A DNA stretch of 64,000 bases from Chryseobacterium sp. JUb7 (GCF_024806495.1 NZ_JANUFF010000006.1:248001-312000), one strand, 5' to 3'. Positions 37,475 to 47,808 are shown, numbered from the stretch's first letter. Notes: a model not told the origin generated them from the letters alone. Made by a program: numbers and translations.

Positions 37475-38875
37475 TTAATATCCTGGATTTTGTTTGATTG
37501 CCGGGTCGGTATTGATCTGATCCTGAGGAACAGGCATTAAAAGATTATAAGGCTTAATAGTTGCCGTTCCATAACCTGGTGTATTCTGGAAATAACTGGT
37601 CATTACTGAAATTGCTTTTCCGGTTCTTACCAGATCAAACCATCGGTGGCCTTCACCTACAAATTCTTTTCTTCTTTCCAAAGCGACCTCATCCAGCAGT
37701 TGAGTCTGGCCGGTCAGATTTACGGAAGCAAGTCCGGCTCTGTTTTTAATTTTATTTAAATATAAATTCGCATTCGTGAAATCATTCGCGACTGCATAAC
37801 ATTCTGCCATTGAAAGATAAACATCTGCCAAACGGAGAACCACTACATTACTTCCCCCGTCAATAGGTGCCGTAGTAGGCTTTGACAGCTTTTTGGAATA
37901 AGGAACATTATTAGACGTAAGTCCGATATAGGCATTTCTTCTGGTATCGCCGGATGTATAAATATTGTAAACATTCATTGTAGGAAGATTATGACCTTTA
38001 GCCCCCGACACAAAACCAGACGGACTAAACATTTGGTATGCCTGGCTTCCTTCCGTATTTCCGTTCACACCTGATGCAAACTGTACATCAAAAATAATTT
38101 CCGAATTATTTTTATTAGCAACATCAAAAATCTTTGTCACATCTGTTAAAAGGCTGTATCCAAGAGGTTCTATCTGCTGCAGGTAAGGCAAAGCTTCACT
38201 GAATTTATTTCTTGTGATTAATACTTTTCCTAAAATCCCTAAAGCGGCACCTTTTGTAACTCTTCCTTTTTGAGTTTGAGAAGCCGGAAGTAGGTTTAAC
38301 GATTCTTTCAATTCGGTTTCAATAAAATTGTAAACAGTGTCTGCAGAAGTTCTTCCCTGCCCGAAATATTCATTAACATCCGTGGTTTCTTTGGTAGCCA
38401 AAGGAACATCTCCAAAAATTCTTACCAGGTTAAAATACATTAAAGCTCTCAGAAATTTCACTTCTCCTATACGGGTATTTTTCAGGGTCTGGTCCATTGA
38501 AACCGCTCCGATTCTGTTCAGCACAATATTAGCCTGCTGAATTCCTATATAATTGTCTCTCCAGGTATTTGAAATCAGTGAATTATTGGGCTGAATGGTA
38601 AAAAAATCAAATTCACCATACGTAAAACTGTCATTAGCAGGAACCTCATCATAGGTATTATCAGAAGGTATTTCCCCGATAGCTAGCATTGCCAGCTGAT
38701 ATTGACCATTGTATTGAAGTGAGCCGTAAACTGAGCTTACCCCTTGCTCCAGCTGAGCCTGATCCTGATAAAACTGAGCAGTTTGCTTGATCGTTTCAGG
38801 GGAGGTATTCAATACATCAGATGAGCAGGCCTGCAATAAAAATATTGAAAGTAATGGAATATATATTCTTTTCAT
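37475..38875 (-). CDS. RagB/SusD family surface lipoprotein
   Basis: 466 residues. The lipobox is LLQACSSDVL with Cys17 or so. Helical TPR-like body with NTSPETIKQTAQFYQDQAQL, LRALMYFNLVRIFGDVPLAT and the C-terminal ERRKEFVGEGHRWFDLVRTG, all SusD signatures. It caps the SusC partner and binds substrate at the cell surface. It lies 23 bp after the susC gene. Confidence 0.92.
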   Translation of the reverse strand: MKRIYIPLLSIFLLQACSSDVLNTSPETIKQTAQFYQDQAQLEQGVSSVYGSLQYNGQYQLAMLAIGEIPSDNTYDEVPANDSFTYGEFDFFTIQPNNSLISNTWRDNYIGIQQANIVLNRIGAVSMDQTLKNTRIGEVKFLRALMYFNLVRIFGDVPLATKETTDVNEYFGQGRTSADTVYNFIETELKESLNLLPASQTQKGRVTKGAALGILGKVLITRNKFSEALPYLQQIEPLGYSLLTDVTKIFDVANKNNSEIIFDVQFASGVNGNTEGSQAYQMFSPSGFVSGAKGHNLPTMNVYNIYTSGDTRRNAYIGLTSNNVPYSKKLSKPTTAPIDGGSNVVVLRLADVYLSMAECYAVANDFTNANLYLNKIKNRAGLASVNLTGQTQLLDEVALERRKEFVGEGHRWFDLVRTGKAISVMTSYFQNTPGYGTATIKPYNLLMPVPQDQINTDPAIKQNPGY

Positions 38876-38898
38876 TTTAAATTGTATTAAAGATTTGA

Positions 38899-41800
38899 TT
38901 AAAATTTCATATTCATTCCGAAAGAATATGTTCTTGCCACAGGATAGTATCCGTTGTCATAGCCCTGAGTAAGCATACTGTCGGAGTTCGCATCCAAATT
39001 CTGACCTTTATATGAAGTGAATGTCAAAAGATTATTCCCTACAAAATATAACTGAATCGATCTTACTTTCAAAGCAGATAATAGATCCTCCGGTAAATTA
39101 TAGGCTAATCTTAATGATCTCAATCTTACATAATCTCCGTTTTTAAAAAAGACACTTGAAGTTCTGGCTTCTTTTCTGTTGTTGGAAAAGTTCATATTCG
39201 GCATGGCATAGAACCCATTAGGATTCGTTACAGGATTGTATCTGTTATCAAAATAATACTGATTGGCGATCCCGAAACCTTCTCCGGATTCTGTAATGCT
39301 CACCTGATCTCCATTATAAATTTTTCTTCCCAGCTCACTGTATAATGTAAAATTCAATTCAAAGTTTTTGTATTTAAACGAGTTGGTAAAACCTAAAACA
39401 TATTTCGGAATTCCCGACCCAAAGCTTTTTTTATCATTGGCATCAATTTTCCCGTCCTTATTTAAATCTTCCATAATATAATCTCCCACCATAGTTCCTG
39501 TAATGTGAGGAGAATTATCTATTTCTGCCTGAGATTTATAGATCCCAAGAATATTGTAGCCATACATTTCGGCAATAGAACCGCCAACTTTGGTTACCGC
39601 AAAATTGTTTGCTCCCGCTACAATCTGAGTCTGGTTATTGGCTAAAGCCAGTACTTTATTTTTATTGGCCGAAAAACTGAAATTATTGGAATATTCAAAG
39701 TTTTCTCCGATCTGAACAGGTCTTAAAGACACCTGCAATTCCAAACCTGTATTTTTCACTCTCCCTATATTCTGAAGAGATGTTGTATACCCGGACTGTT
39801 GAGGAACCGGAACATCCAGCAAAAGGCCGTCTCTGTTTAAAATATAATAATCTGCAGAAACATTTAAGTATTTATTAAACAATCCGAAATCAACTCCAAA
39901 GTTGGTAGATTTTGATTTCTCCCAAGTAAGATTAGCATTGGAAGGCGTATTGGATCTGTAACCCGGTGATAAAATTCCTCCGAAAACATAATTTTCCTGT
40001 GCCATCAAAGACATAGATCCGAAATTTGGAATCTGATTATTTCCATTGGTTCCTAAACTGGCTCTTAATTTTAATGGATTTAAGAAATTATTTTTAGGGA
40101 AGAAATTTTCATTACTTAAGGTCCAGCCTAAAGAAAGAGCATAGAAATCTCCCCATTTTGTATTTAATCCGAATCGTGAAGAACCATCTCTTCTGTAAGA
40201 AGCCATAAAGCTATATTTGCTGTTATAGGTATAATTGAATCTTCCGAAATAAGACAACAATGCCCAGGTATAATCTGTAACATCTATTTTAAAAGAACTC
40301 CCTCCGGAAATATTGGGAAGACTGTTATCCGCAAAATTGGCAGCCAGTGTGGTCACCTGATTCGACTGCTCCTTCTGAAAAGACTGTCCGGCAATCACGT
40401 TAAATGAATGATCGTCTATCTTTTTATCAAAAGTCAATAAGTTCTCTATCAGATAATTTTTTGTGATATACTCCGTTCTGCTTGCTGTAGTAGCATCCGG
40501 AGCAGCCGTACGATAACTTCCTACATTTGAAGGATCGAAAAAGTTATATTCATAACTTGTATAATCTCCACCCGCAGAAAGCTTATATCTGAAATTTTTC
40601 AGAAAGTTCCATTCTCCGAAAACATTTCCGAATGTTTTGAACATTGTATATTTTCTGCTTGTCATTTCGGCAACCGCTTCAGGATTCTCCACCAAAGCGC
40701 CGTCAAAAGGGATATTAGCTTTTATCTGCTGCGATATATTCAGATTTCCACTGGCATCTCTTGGTGCAAAGAAAGGATACATCGTGGTAGCCATCTGCAA
40801 TAGATTATAAGTTCTGCCACCGTTCACCATATCAAAAAGCTGTCCTTTTGAATACGATGGAGACATAGAAAATCCGAATTTCAGTTTATCTGTAACATTG
40901 GTTACCAAATTGATATTTCCTGAATATTTTTCATAGCCAGTTCCGATTAAGAGACCTTTTTGATTCAGATAACTTCCTGTAAATGAAAATTTACTTCTTT
41001 CAGTTCCTCCAAGGATATTCAGGGAAGTATTACTGATAGGAGCCGGTCTTAATACCGTGGAATACCAGTCATTATCAATTAATCCTTTTTCTTTATTCAA
41101 ATAAGGTGTAAGATATCCCGGAATCAATTCTCTCAAACTAGCTCCTTTAGATATTCTTGTTGAATTATCATCGGAAGCATTTCTGTTTGATCCTTTTGAA
41201 AGATAGTTGTTATCACGGGCTTCTTTCATATAGGTTGCCATATCATAGGCATTGACAAATTTTTCGTTGTCACTTCTTGTCTGAATTCCGTAATAAGAAT
41301 CTAATGTATATTCTAATTTTCCTTTTTTCCCTTCCTTGGTCTGGATCATAATCACTCCATTTGCCCCTCTGGATCCGTAGATGGCAGTAGATGCAGCATC
41401 TTTAAGAATGTCGATCGTGGCAATAGAATTCGGGTCTATCGAGTTGAGATTGGTACCTTCGGTCAATGGAAATCCATCCACAACAATCAGCGGATTGGCA
41501 CCAGCAGTTAAAGTCCCCACTCCACGAACCCTGATACTTGGTGAAGCTCCCGGAGAGGCATTCGTCTGTGCCACCTGGATTCCGGTTGCCTTTCCTGCGA
41601 TCATATCTCCGAAGTTACCTGAAGCTACACTTTTCAGATCTTTTTCAGACATGGAAGCAATAGATCCTGAAATATCTTTTTTATTCTGCTTTCCGTACCC
41701 TACCAAAACGACTTCGTCTATTTTCTTTTCTTTTTCGGGAATCGTATCGTTTTTTATTGAATTTACCTTTGATAATGCCGCTATACTTGCAATTTTTCTG

Positions 41801-42111
41801 GACGTTCTCCTTACAGTAACAATATTATTCTGCATATTGAACTCAACAGGATAATTTTTTTTAAGATAATCCAATGAATTACGCAAAGACTTATAATCCA
41901 ATTTTTTTTCATCCACAAGAATGTCTTCGAGATCAGATACAGAATAGAAAACTTGTGTCTTTGTAGTTTTACTAAGCTTCTCCAGCACTTTGGTTATAGG
42001 TAGACCTTTAGTGAGAGAAGACTGTAGGTAAGTTTGTATTTCTACCGCATAATACATTTGTGCAGAACACAAAATACCAAGCATAGCAATACTAATTGCT
42101 GTTTTTTTCAT
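38899..42111 (-). CDS. SusC/RagA family TonB-linked outer-membrane transporter with STN domain
   Basis: 1070 residues. A signal peptide (about 1-22) precedes an STN domain (about 35-105), which is the signalling domain that talks to FecR. Then comes a plug region with KIDEVVLVGYGKQNKKDISG, NPLIVVDGFPLTEGTN and AASTAIYGSRGANGVIMIQT, followed by a barrel ending FGMNMKF. It imports a substrate with SusD under TonB power. The STN domain ties it to the FecR and sigma genes directly upstream. Confidence 0.92.
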   Translation of the reverse strand: MKKTAISIAMLGILCSAQMYYAVEIQTYLQSSLTKGLPITKVLEKLSKTTKTQVFYSVSDLEDILVDEKKLDYKSLRNSLDYLKKNYPVEFNMQNNIVTVRRTSRKIASIAALSKVNSIKNDTIPEKEKKIDEVVLVGYGKQNKKDISGSIASMSEKDLKSVASGNFGDMIAGKATGIQVAQTNASPGASPSIRVRGVGTLTAGANPLIVVDGFPLTEGTNLNSIDPNSIATIDILKDAASTAIYGSRGANGVIMIQTKEGKKGKLEYTLDSYYGIQTRSDNEKFVNAYDMATYMKEARDNNYLSKGSNRNASDDNSTRISKGASLRELIPGYLTPYLNKEKGLIDNDWYSTVLRPAPISNTSLNILGGTERSKFSFTGSYLNQKGLLIGTGYEKYSGNINLVTNVTDKLKFGFSMSPSYSKGQLFDMVNGGRTYNLLQMATTMYPFFAPRDASGNLNISQQIKANIPFDGALVENPEAVAEMTSRKYTMFKTFGNVFGEWNFLKNFRYKLSAGGDYTSYEYNFFDPSNVGSYRTAAPDATTASRTEYITKNYLIENLLTFDKKIDDHSFNVIAGQSFQKEQSNQVTTLAANFADNSLPNISGGSSFKIDVTDYTWALLSYFGRFNYTYNSKYSFMASYRRDGSSRFGLNTKWGDFYALSLGWTLSNENFFPKNNFLNPLKLRASLGTNGNNQIPNFGSMSLMAQENYVFGGILSPGYRSNTPSNANLTWEKSKSTNFGVDFGLFNKYLNVSADYYILNRDGLLLDVPVPQQSGYTTSLQNIGRVKNTGLELQVSLRPVQIGENFEYSNNFSFSANKNKVLALANNQTQIVAGANNFAVTKVGGSIAEMYGYNILGIYKSQAEIDNSPHITGTMVGDYIMEDLNKDGKIDANDKKSFGSGIPKYVLGFTNSFKYKNFELNFTLYSELGRKIYNGDQVSITESGEGFGIANQYYFDNRYNPVTNPNGFYAMPNMNFSNNRKEARTSSVFFKNGDYVRLRSLRLAYNLPEDLLSALKVRSIQLYFVGNNLLTFTSYKGQNLDANSDSMLTQGYDNGYYPVARTYSFGMNMKF

Positions 42112-42167
42112 AAATTCGCAAATGTTAATTTTTTAAACTTTTACCGGTTTTTTAAATTGATTCCATC

Positions 42168-42193
42168 AGCATCGATACGCCAATATCGGTGCT
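42168..42193. other. hairpin in the fecR-susC gap
   Basis: Stem AGCATCGATA and TATCGGTGCT with one wobble pair and a 6-base loop. It overlaps the fecR stop codon and has no T run, so it may stabilise or attenuate rather than terminate the message. Confidence 0.5.
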
Positions 42194-43019
42194 ATTTTAT
42201 TTTTAATATTATTTCTTTTTCACTGATGATTTCAGGTTTTAAATTAAAGGGAAAGCTTATCACGGAAAGGACCTGATTAAAATCTCCTTTAAATTCTCCA
42301 CTTACTTTTTTATTTTTAAATTGATCGGGGTAAGATATTTTTATATGGTAGGTATTCTCTAGCTGTGAAATTGCTTCTGAATAGTTTTCATTTTCAAAAA
42401 GGAAATCTTTTTCTTTGTTCTTATTAAAATAATGATGCTCTCCACTTTGTTGATCATTGGTCCAAATTTCTTTTGGCAATAAGTAAGTTATTTTTTGATC
42501 ATTTTCAATTTTTACTTTTCCTTCAAACAACTCCACTTTTTTCTCAGAAGACTGCTGATCTAAAAAAAACTGTGTTCCTAAAACCTGTACTTTAAAATCT
42601 CCTGCATTAATTCTAAACGGTTTCGTTTTATCTTTTGTAATATTAAAATTACCTTTACCTGTAAAAGCAACATCTCTGTTTTCCGCTCCGAAGTCTTTAT
42701 TTAAAATAATTTTACTGTTGGGTTTTAATTCAATAATACTTCCGTCCGGCAGCTTAATGGATTTTGCTTTATCAAAGGTCTGAAACACATATTTCGGTTC
42801 AGTTTCCGATGATCCTTTCTTCGGCGACTGATAGAAAAAAAACAGGCTAAATAACGGGATAAGAACAGCAGCAGCCCAATATACCATTTGAGAAGACTTT
42901 TTCTTTTGAATTTTACGTTCAATACCTTTCCAAATTTTACGGTCTGTATCCTCATCTATTTTATTCTGTTCTTCACGAACTGAATCCCAGTTTTCTTTAA
43001 ATTCTTTTTCTAAACTCAT
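42192..43019 (-). CDS. FecR family anti-sigma protein
   Basis: 275 residues from the ATG at 43017-43019; an upstream in-frame start has a poor leader. A cytosolic N-terminus (1-55) is followed by a membrane helix near 57-75 (WAAAVLIPLFSLFFFYQ) and the FecR beta domain with IKLPDGSIIELKPNSKIIL, NIDRT-like GKGNFNITKDKTKPFRINAG, and DFKVQVLGTQFFLDQ. The C-terminal part has ISYPDQFKNKKVSGEF, the STN-like region. It sequesters the sigma factor until SusC binds its substrate. 111 bp separate it from the sigma gene. Confidence 0.9.
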   Translation of the reverse strand: MSLEKEFKENWDSVREEQNKIDEDTDRKIWKGIERKIQKKKSSQMVYWAAAVLIPLFSLFFFYQSPKKGSSETEPKYVFQTFDKAKSIKLPDGSIIELKPNSKIILNKDFGAENRDVAFTGKGNFNITKDKTKPFRINAGDFKVQVLGTQFFLDQQSSEKKVELFEGKVKIENDQKITYLLPKEIWTNDQQSGEHHYFNKNKEKDFLFENENYSEAISQLENTYHIKISYPDQFKNKKVSGEFKGDFNQVLSVISFPFNLKPEIISEKEIILKIK

Positions 43020-43130
43020 ACTGTATTTCAACCTTAAAAAAGGGTCTTTACAGTAAATACGCAGAAACATCAAATCGTCAACCCTAGAAATTAAGATTTA
43101 ACATTTAATTCATATAAGAAATAATAGAAA

Positions 43131-43610
43131 TTATTGAAGATTAACCTTTAAAAAGCTGATTGCTTTGTTGATCTGCTTACCGATAGCAGTTTTAGAAATT
43201 TTATTTTCTTTGGCCAATTGTGAGTAGCTGAGATTTTCAATCTTGTGCTGAATGAAAAGTTTTTTAGTTTTCTGAGGCAGTTTATCCAACAAAGCTTCTA
43301 TTTTACAGATTTGTTCTTCTGTAAATGCTTCGTCGGGACTTTCTTCTGCTTCCTCCTCAATAACTGTATGCCCGGAAGTTACAAAGGAGATTTTATTTTT
43401 ACGGTAGAAATTGGCAACTTCCTGTTTGCAGGTTTTGAAAATAATCGCTTCCAAGGGAACTTTAACATCTCTTTTTTCGGCATACTTCCAAATATGCACA
43501 AAAATATCCTGAACAATATCTTCTACATCCTCATCTTTTTGGACGTATTTTTTGACGAAGAAATAAACTCTATGTTTATATTCAGAATATATTTTTTTAA
43601 AAGGTTCCAT
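43131..43610 (-). CDS. ECF-type RNA polymerase sigma factor
   Basis: 159 residues. Region 2 is EDVEDIVQDIFVHIWKYAEK and region 4 ENLSYSQLAKENKISKTAIG (here IENLSYSQLAKENKISKTAI). It is paired with the FecR gene and should drive the SusC/SusD/GDPD genes. The -7 box TACTTTTG is 24-31 bp upstream of the start. Confidence 0.9.
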   Translation of the reverse strand: MEPFKKIYSEYKHRVYFFVKKYVQKDEDVEDIVQDIFVHIWKYAEKRDVKVPLEAIIFKTCKQEVANFYRKNKISFVTSGHTVIEEEAEESPDEAFTEEQICKIEALLDKLPQKTKKLFIQHKIENLSYSQLAKENKISKTAIGKQINKAISFLKVNLQ

Positions 43611-43633
43611 CGTGTGTTTAATAAACAGCAGCG

Positions 43634-43641
43634 CAAAAGTA
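43634..43641 (-). promoter_or_regulatory. -7 box of the second sigma gene
   Basis: TACTTTTG on the minus strand. No clear -33 element, but the box has the TAnnTTTG pattern. Confidence 0.45.
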
Positions 43642-43800
43642 TTTATTATTAATTTTTAAAGGATTAACACTATATTAATTTTAACGAAGCTGATTGAAGT
43701 AAATCTAAGAAAAACTCATTACATGACCAATAAAAAAAGTAATTCTACAAACACTAAGAAACACAATAAATTATTTAATTACCAATACGTTACGCGATAT

Positions 43801-44832
43801 TTATTCCTGTTTTTTGTTCGTTTTGGAAAAAGTAGAAGCCCTGTAAACTAAGTCTGTATCCATCAAAATTGTTCGGTTAGGCGAGGAAACATCTTTTATT
43901 TTTTCTAAAATCAATTCAGCAGCCGCACTTCCCATTTTGATTAAAGGTTGCTCTACACTCGTAAGCTGAGGATGAACAATAGTGGCCAGTTCCGTTCCCG
44001 AAAAACTCGCCACAGAAACCTCTTCGGGGATCTTTACGCCCTGACTGAGCAGATAATTCATGGCGCCAATGGCTAAAGTATCTGAAAAAGCAAAGATACT
44101 GTCGAATTCCACTCTTTTGTCCAATAACTTTTTCACCGCATTTTTACCGTCTTCAAACATCATTCCTTCGGTTTCAACAATAAGATCCTGATTAAAAATA
44201 TGATGTTTTGTAAGAATTCTTTTGTAGCCGTTGGCTCTTTCAATAACATTCCGGATTGTGGTAGGCCCCATAATGTGGGCAATTTTACGTTTTCCGGTAT
44301 TAATCAAATGTTCAACAACCAAAGATGCTTTGATATTGTCATCTACGATCACTTTTGAAACCTCCAGCGATTTACCGGGAATTCTGTCAAAGAAAACAAT
44401 AGGAGTTCCTCTTTCTATAATGTTTTTGTAAATTTCTTCATTATAGGTTTCATGGCACATATTGATAATGATACCATCAACATTAAACTCTTCCAGCAGC
44501 TGCAGATTTTTCCTTTCTATTAAAGGATCTTCATCAGACTGTGTGATAATCACCCGATATCCCAGCGGATATAAAATCTCCTGAATTCCCTGCAAAACTT
44601 TTGACGAAAATGGCGTAATCATTTCCGGGACGACAAGTCCTATATTCTTGGATTCTCCGTATTTCAGATTTAAAGCTGTAGGGTTTGGTTTGTATCCTAA
44701 TTTTTCGGCAGCTTCCAATACTTTTTTTTGAGTTTCGGGATTAACGTTTTTATCATTAAGGAGCGCCCGGGAGATCGTAGACGTAGATAATGACAAAAAT
44801 TTGGACAGATCTTTAATGGTTACACGCTTCAT
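43801..44832 (-). CDS. LacI family transcriptional regulator
   Basis: 343 residues. The N-terminal helix-turn-helix is TIKDLSKFLSLSTSTISRAL with the hinge ALLNDKNVNPETQKKVLEAA, followed by a periplasmic-binding-protein-like sensor domain. It is divergent from the polyol dehydrogenase gene and two perfect GGGAACGTTCCC palindromes lie between, the kind of site LacI-type regulators bind. It likely represses or activates the dehydrogenase/transporter operon in response to its sugar alcohol. Confidence 0.9.
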   Translation of the reverse strand: MKRVTIKDLSKFLSLSTSTISRALLNDKNVNPETQKKVLEAAEKLGYKPNPTALNLKYGESKNIGLVVPEMITPFSSKVLQGIQEILYPLGYRVIITQSDEDPLIERKNLQLLEEFNVDGIIINMCHETYNEEIYKNIIERGTPIVFFDRIPGKSLEVSKVIVDDNIKASLVVEHLINTGKRKIAHIMGPTTIRNVIERANGYKRILTKHHIFNQDLIVETEGMMFEDGKNAVKKLLDKRVEFDSIFAFSDTLAIGAMNYLLSQGVKIPEEVSVASFSGTELATIVHPQLTSVEQPLIKMGSAAAELILEKIKDVSSPNRTILMDTDLVYRASTFSKTNKKQE

Positions 44833-44875
44833 CGGGAGTGTTTTTTTATCAAAAATAATAAAAAAATATGCAATT

Positions 44876-44907
44876 GGGAACGTTCCCGAAACTTTGGGAA
44901 CGTTCCC
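44876..44907. promoter_or_regulatory. tandem operators of the LacI-type regulator
   Basis: Two perfect palindromes GGGAACGTTCCC at 44876-44887 and 44896-44907, centres 20 bp apart. They lie 44-75 bp from the LacI start and 90-121 bp from the dehydrogenase start, so they can control both. Confidence 0.85.
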
Positions 44908-44997
44908 ATTGACAAATTTTTAACAAAATCATTCATCCAATATGATTATTAATATAAGTTTAGCAAATGATTAATATATAATTAAAAACTATTTCAT

Positions 44998-46431
44998 ATG
45001 ACTATCAAAACATACCAATATAATAAAGAAAATATTCAGTCAGGAATTGTACATATCGGTGTCGGAAATTTCCACAGGGCACATGAGCAATATTACACCA
45101 ATCTTCTGCTTGAAAATAATGACGAGCAAAACTGGGGAATTTGCGGAATCTGTCTCTTGCCTTCTGATGAAAATATTGTAGGTCATTTAAGAGATCAGAA
45201 TCTTGATTATACCTTAACCGTATGCGGAAGAAACGGAGAAGATGAAGTCTACCATATCGGCTCTTTAACCGAGTTGATCTGGGGTATTGAAGATCCTCAG
45301 GCTGTCATTCATAAAATTGCAGAAAAGGAAATTAAAATCATTACCCTTACCATTACCGAAGGAGGTTATAATCTGGACAAGGAAACCAATGAATTTTATC
45401 TGCATGATCAAAAAATAAAGCATGATTTGGAAAATCCCAAAAGTCCGTCAACGGTTTTCGGATTTATTGCAGAAGGTCTTCGCCAGCGGAAGTTAAAAGG
45501 ACACGGAAGTATTACCATCCTTTCCTGCGATAATCTTCAGCACAACGGAAACACTGCTAAAAGAGCTTTTACGACTTTTATTGAAGCTCAGGATAAAGAA
45601 CTGGCAGAATGGGTAAAAACCAATGTAACCTTCCCGAACAGTATGGTCGACAGAATTACTCCCGCAACGACTGCGGAAGATATCCAAAGACTGAATAAAA
45701 AAAGCGGAACCGATGATCAGGTGCCTGTATATTGTGAAGATTTTGTACAGTGGGTAATTGAAGACAATTTCATTGCCGGTCGCCCAGGCTGGGAAAAAGT
45801 TGGTGTAGAATTCACCAATGACGTTACAGCTTTTGAAAATATGAAATTAAGCCTGTTAAATGCTTCCCACACCTTACTTTCCTATCCTTCATTTTTGAAA
45901 GGATACAGAAAAGTAGATGAAGCCATGATGGATAAAAGTATTGTAAAATTCATTAAAGATTTTATGGATACGGATATTACACCATATGTTCCCGCTCCTG
46001 AAAACACTGATCTTGAACAGTATAAACAAACACTGATCGAGAGATTTGCCAATCATAGTGTAAGCGATCAGGTGAGCAGGTTGTGTTTTGACGGGATCTC
46101 AAAATTTCCGGTGTATATCATGCCGAATCTTGCAAAAATGATCCATGACCATAAAGATCTTACACGCGTTGCTTTCCTTACAGCTTCTTACAGACACTAT
46201 TTAAAATATAAAACAGACGATAACGGTAATTCTTATGAAGTCGCAGAACCTTGGATGACCACAGAAGATACTGCTCTGACTGCCAGTGACCAACCGATTG
46301 ATTTTTTAAATTTATCTGCTTTCAAAAGCGTAGATTTAAAATCAAAAGAAGAATTTGTAAAACAGTTTGTCCAATTTTCAGATGAGATTAAAAATCATGG
46401 ACTGGCTTCAACTTTAGAATCAATTATATAA
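44998..46431 (+). CDS. mannitol dehydrogenase family (polyol 2-dehydrogenase)
   Basis: 477 residues, the long-chain mannitol dehydrogenase family. GIVHIGVGNFHRAHEQYYTN opens the NAD-binding part; the active-site stretch is FENMKLSLLNASHTLLSYPS with the conserved Lys-Asn-His set; SRLCFDGISKFPVYIMPNLA follows. It oxidises a polyol such as mannitol or arabitol to a ketose in the cytosol. The MFS gene follows after 14 bp. Confidence 0.9.
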   Translation: MTIKTYQYNKENIQSGIVHIGVGNFHRAHEQYYTNLLLENNDEQNWGICGICLLPSDENIVGHLRDQNLDYTLTVCGRNGEDEVYHIGSLTELIWGIEDPQAVIHKIAEKEIKIITLTITEGGYNLDKETNEFYLHDQKIKHDLENPKSPSTVFGFIAEGLRQRKLKGHGSITILSCDNLQHNGNTAKRAFTTFIEAQDKELAEWVKTNVTFPNSMVDRITPATTAEDIQRLNKKSGTDDQVPVYCEDFVQWVIEDNFIAGRPGWEKVGVEFTNDVTAFENMKLSLLNASHTLLSYPSFLKGYRKVDEAMMDKSIVKFIKDFMDTDITPYVPAPENTDLEQYKQTLIERFANHSVSDQVSRLCFDGISKFPVYIMPNLAKMIHDHKDLTRVAFLTASYRHYLKYKTDDNGNSYEVAEPWMTTEDTALTASDQPIDFLNLSAFKSVDLKSKEEFVKQFVQFSDEIKNHGLASTLESII

Positions 46432-46445
46432 AAACAAAAACACAT

Positions 46446-47792
46446 ATGATCGTAAATTCTGACATTAAAACTCTGGATTCAAAGTCCAATAATGGCGTTT
46501 TTCCATTTGCCATTATTACTTTTATCTATTTCATTGTAGGTTTTTTAACTACCGTGAACGAGCAGCTTCAGGCCCCGTTGAAATTCACATTTCTATCTCA
46601 TGCCGGAAGTCTGAAAAATACATTCACTACCCTGATTTCATTTTTCTTCTTTTTAGGATATCTTTTAAACGGAACACTGGGAAGTAAGTGGGTGAATGCC
46701 TTTGGGTATAAAAATACCATTCTGAGAGGGCTCTTCTTTATGATTTCGGGATTATTTATGTACCTTTTATCTTCATGGTTCGGGGCACAGTATCCAGATA
46801 TGAAATTTAGTATTGGTGATGCCATTATTCCTTTCGGGTTTGTTATTTTCGTAGCAGGATCTTATTTAATGGGAACCTCAGCAGCAATCATACAGGTGGT
46901 GGTGAATCCTTATGCAGCGTCTTATCAGCTGAAAGGAACCCAGCCGGTTCAGCGTCTGAATATTTTAACAGCCATCAACTCTATCGGAACCACTTCTGCT
47001 CCATTTTTCGTGACAGTGATTATGTTTAGCGGAATTTCTATTGAAAATATTGAAATCAAACAATTATTACTTCCCCTTTCGGTATTGATTGCATGTATCT
47101 TAACGGTTATTTTAATCACTAAAAGACTTCATCTTCCCGATATTGAAAATACAAGAGCAGTTGCAGGAGAAAAGCTTGAGAGAAGCATCTGGTCATTCAG
47201 ACACTTTGCATTAGGCGTTGTAGCGATATTTTTTTATGTGGGAACTGAGGTTGCCATTGGAGCGAATATCAATCTTCATGCTTTCGAATTAACCGAATCC
47301 GGCCATCCGATTACATTCTTCGGAAAAACAGATATTATGATCGGCGGAATGGATCTTGGGATTCACGCTTTGCTTTCAACATTATACTGGGGCGGATTTT
47401 TAGTAGGCAGATCTATTTCAAGCTTCCTGAGTCATATTTCTGCTAAAACACAATTGGCTACTACGACTATTTTAGCAACCATTCTTGCCATCACCGCGAT
47501 GATCATTCAGAATTTATGGTTTCTGGTAGCCATCGGGCTTTTACACTCATCCATGTGGAGCTGCATCTATTCGCTTTCTATCAAAGGACTGAATAAGTAT
47601 ACTTCAAAAGCTTCAGGAGTATTTATCTCTGCCGTATTTGGAGGTGCTGTATTTACCCTTATTCAGGGAGGTCTTGCTGATAGCCTGGGATCATGGAGAT
47701 GGACCTGGATTCTTACGGTAGTTTGTGAATTATTAATGCTTTCATACGCATTATTCGGATCTAAAATCAGAGAAAAAGACTTAATTAACTAA
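46446..47792 (+). CDS. sugar MFS transporter (FucP/GluP family)
   Basis: 448 residues with 12 predicted membrane helices. The FucP/GluP hallmark is near the N-terminus, FLTTVNEQLQAPLKFTF. Other family segments are AAIIQVVVNPYAASYQLKG, LNILTAINSIGTTSAPFFV and HALLSTLYWGGFLVGRSISS. It should take up the substrate of the dehydrogenase by proton symport. Same transcript as the dehydrogenase. Confidence 0.9.
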   Translation: MIVNSDIKTLDSKSNNGVFPFAIITFIYFIVGFLTTVNEQLQAPLKFTFLSHAGSLKNTFTTLISFFFFLGYLLNGTLGSKWVNAFGYKNTILRGLFFMISGLFMYLLSSWFGAQYPDMKFSIGDAIIPFGFVIFVAGSYLMGTSAAIIQVVVNPYAASYQLKGTQPVQRLNILTAINSIGTTSAPFFVTVIMFSGISIENIEIKQLLLPLSVLIACILTVILITKRLHLPDIENTRAVAGEKLERSIWSFRHFALGVVAIFFYVGTEVAIGANINLHAFELTESGHPITFFGKTDIMIGGMDLGIHALLSTLYWGGFLVGRSISSFLSHISAKTQLATTTILATILAITAMIIQNLWFLVAIGLLHSSMWSCIYSLSIKGLNKYTSKASGVFISAVFGGAVFTLIQGGLADSLGSWRWTWILTVVCELLMLSYALFGSKIREKDLIN

Positions 47793-47808
47793 CTTTTTAT
47801 ATTTTGAC

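Noticed and set aside
41381..41854. 157-codon plus-strand frame
   Set aside because: Lies opposite the susC plug region and shows composition of a shadow frame.
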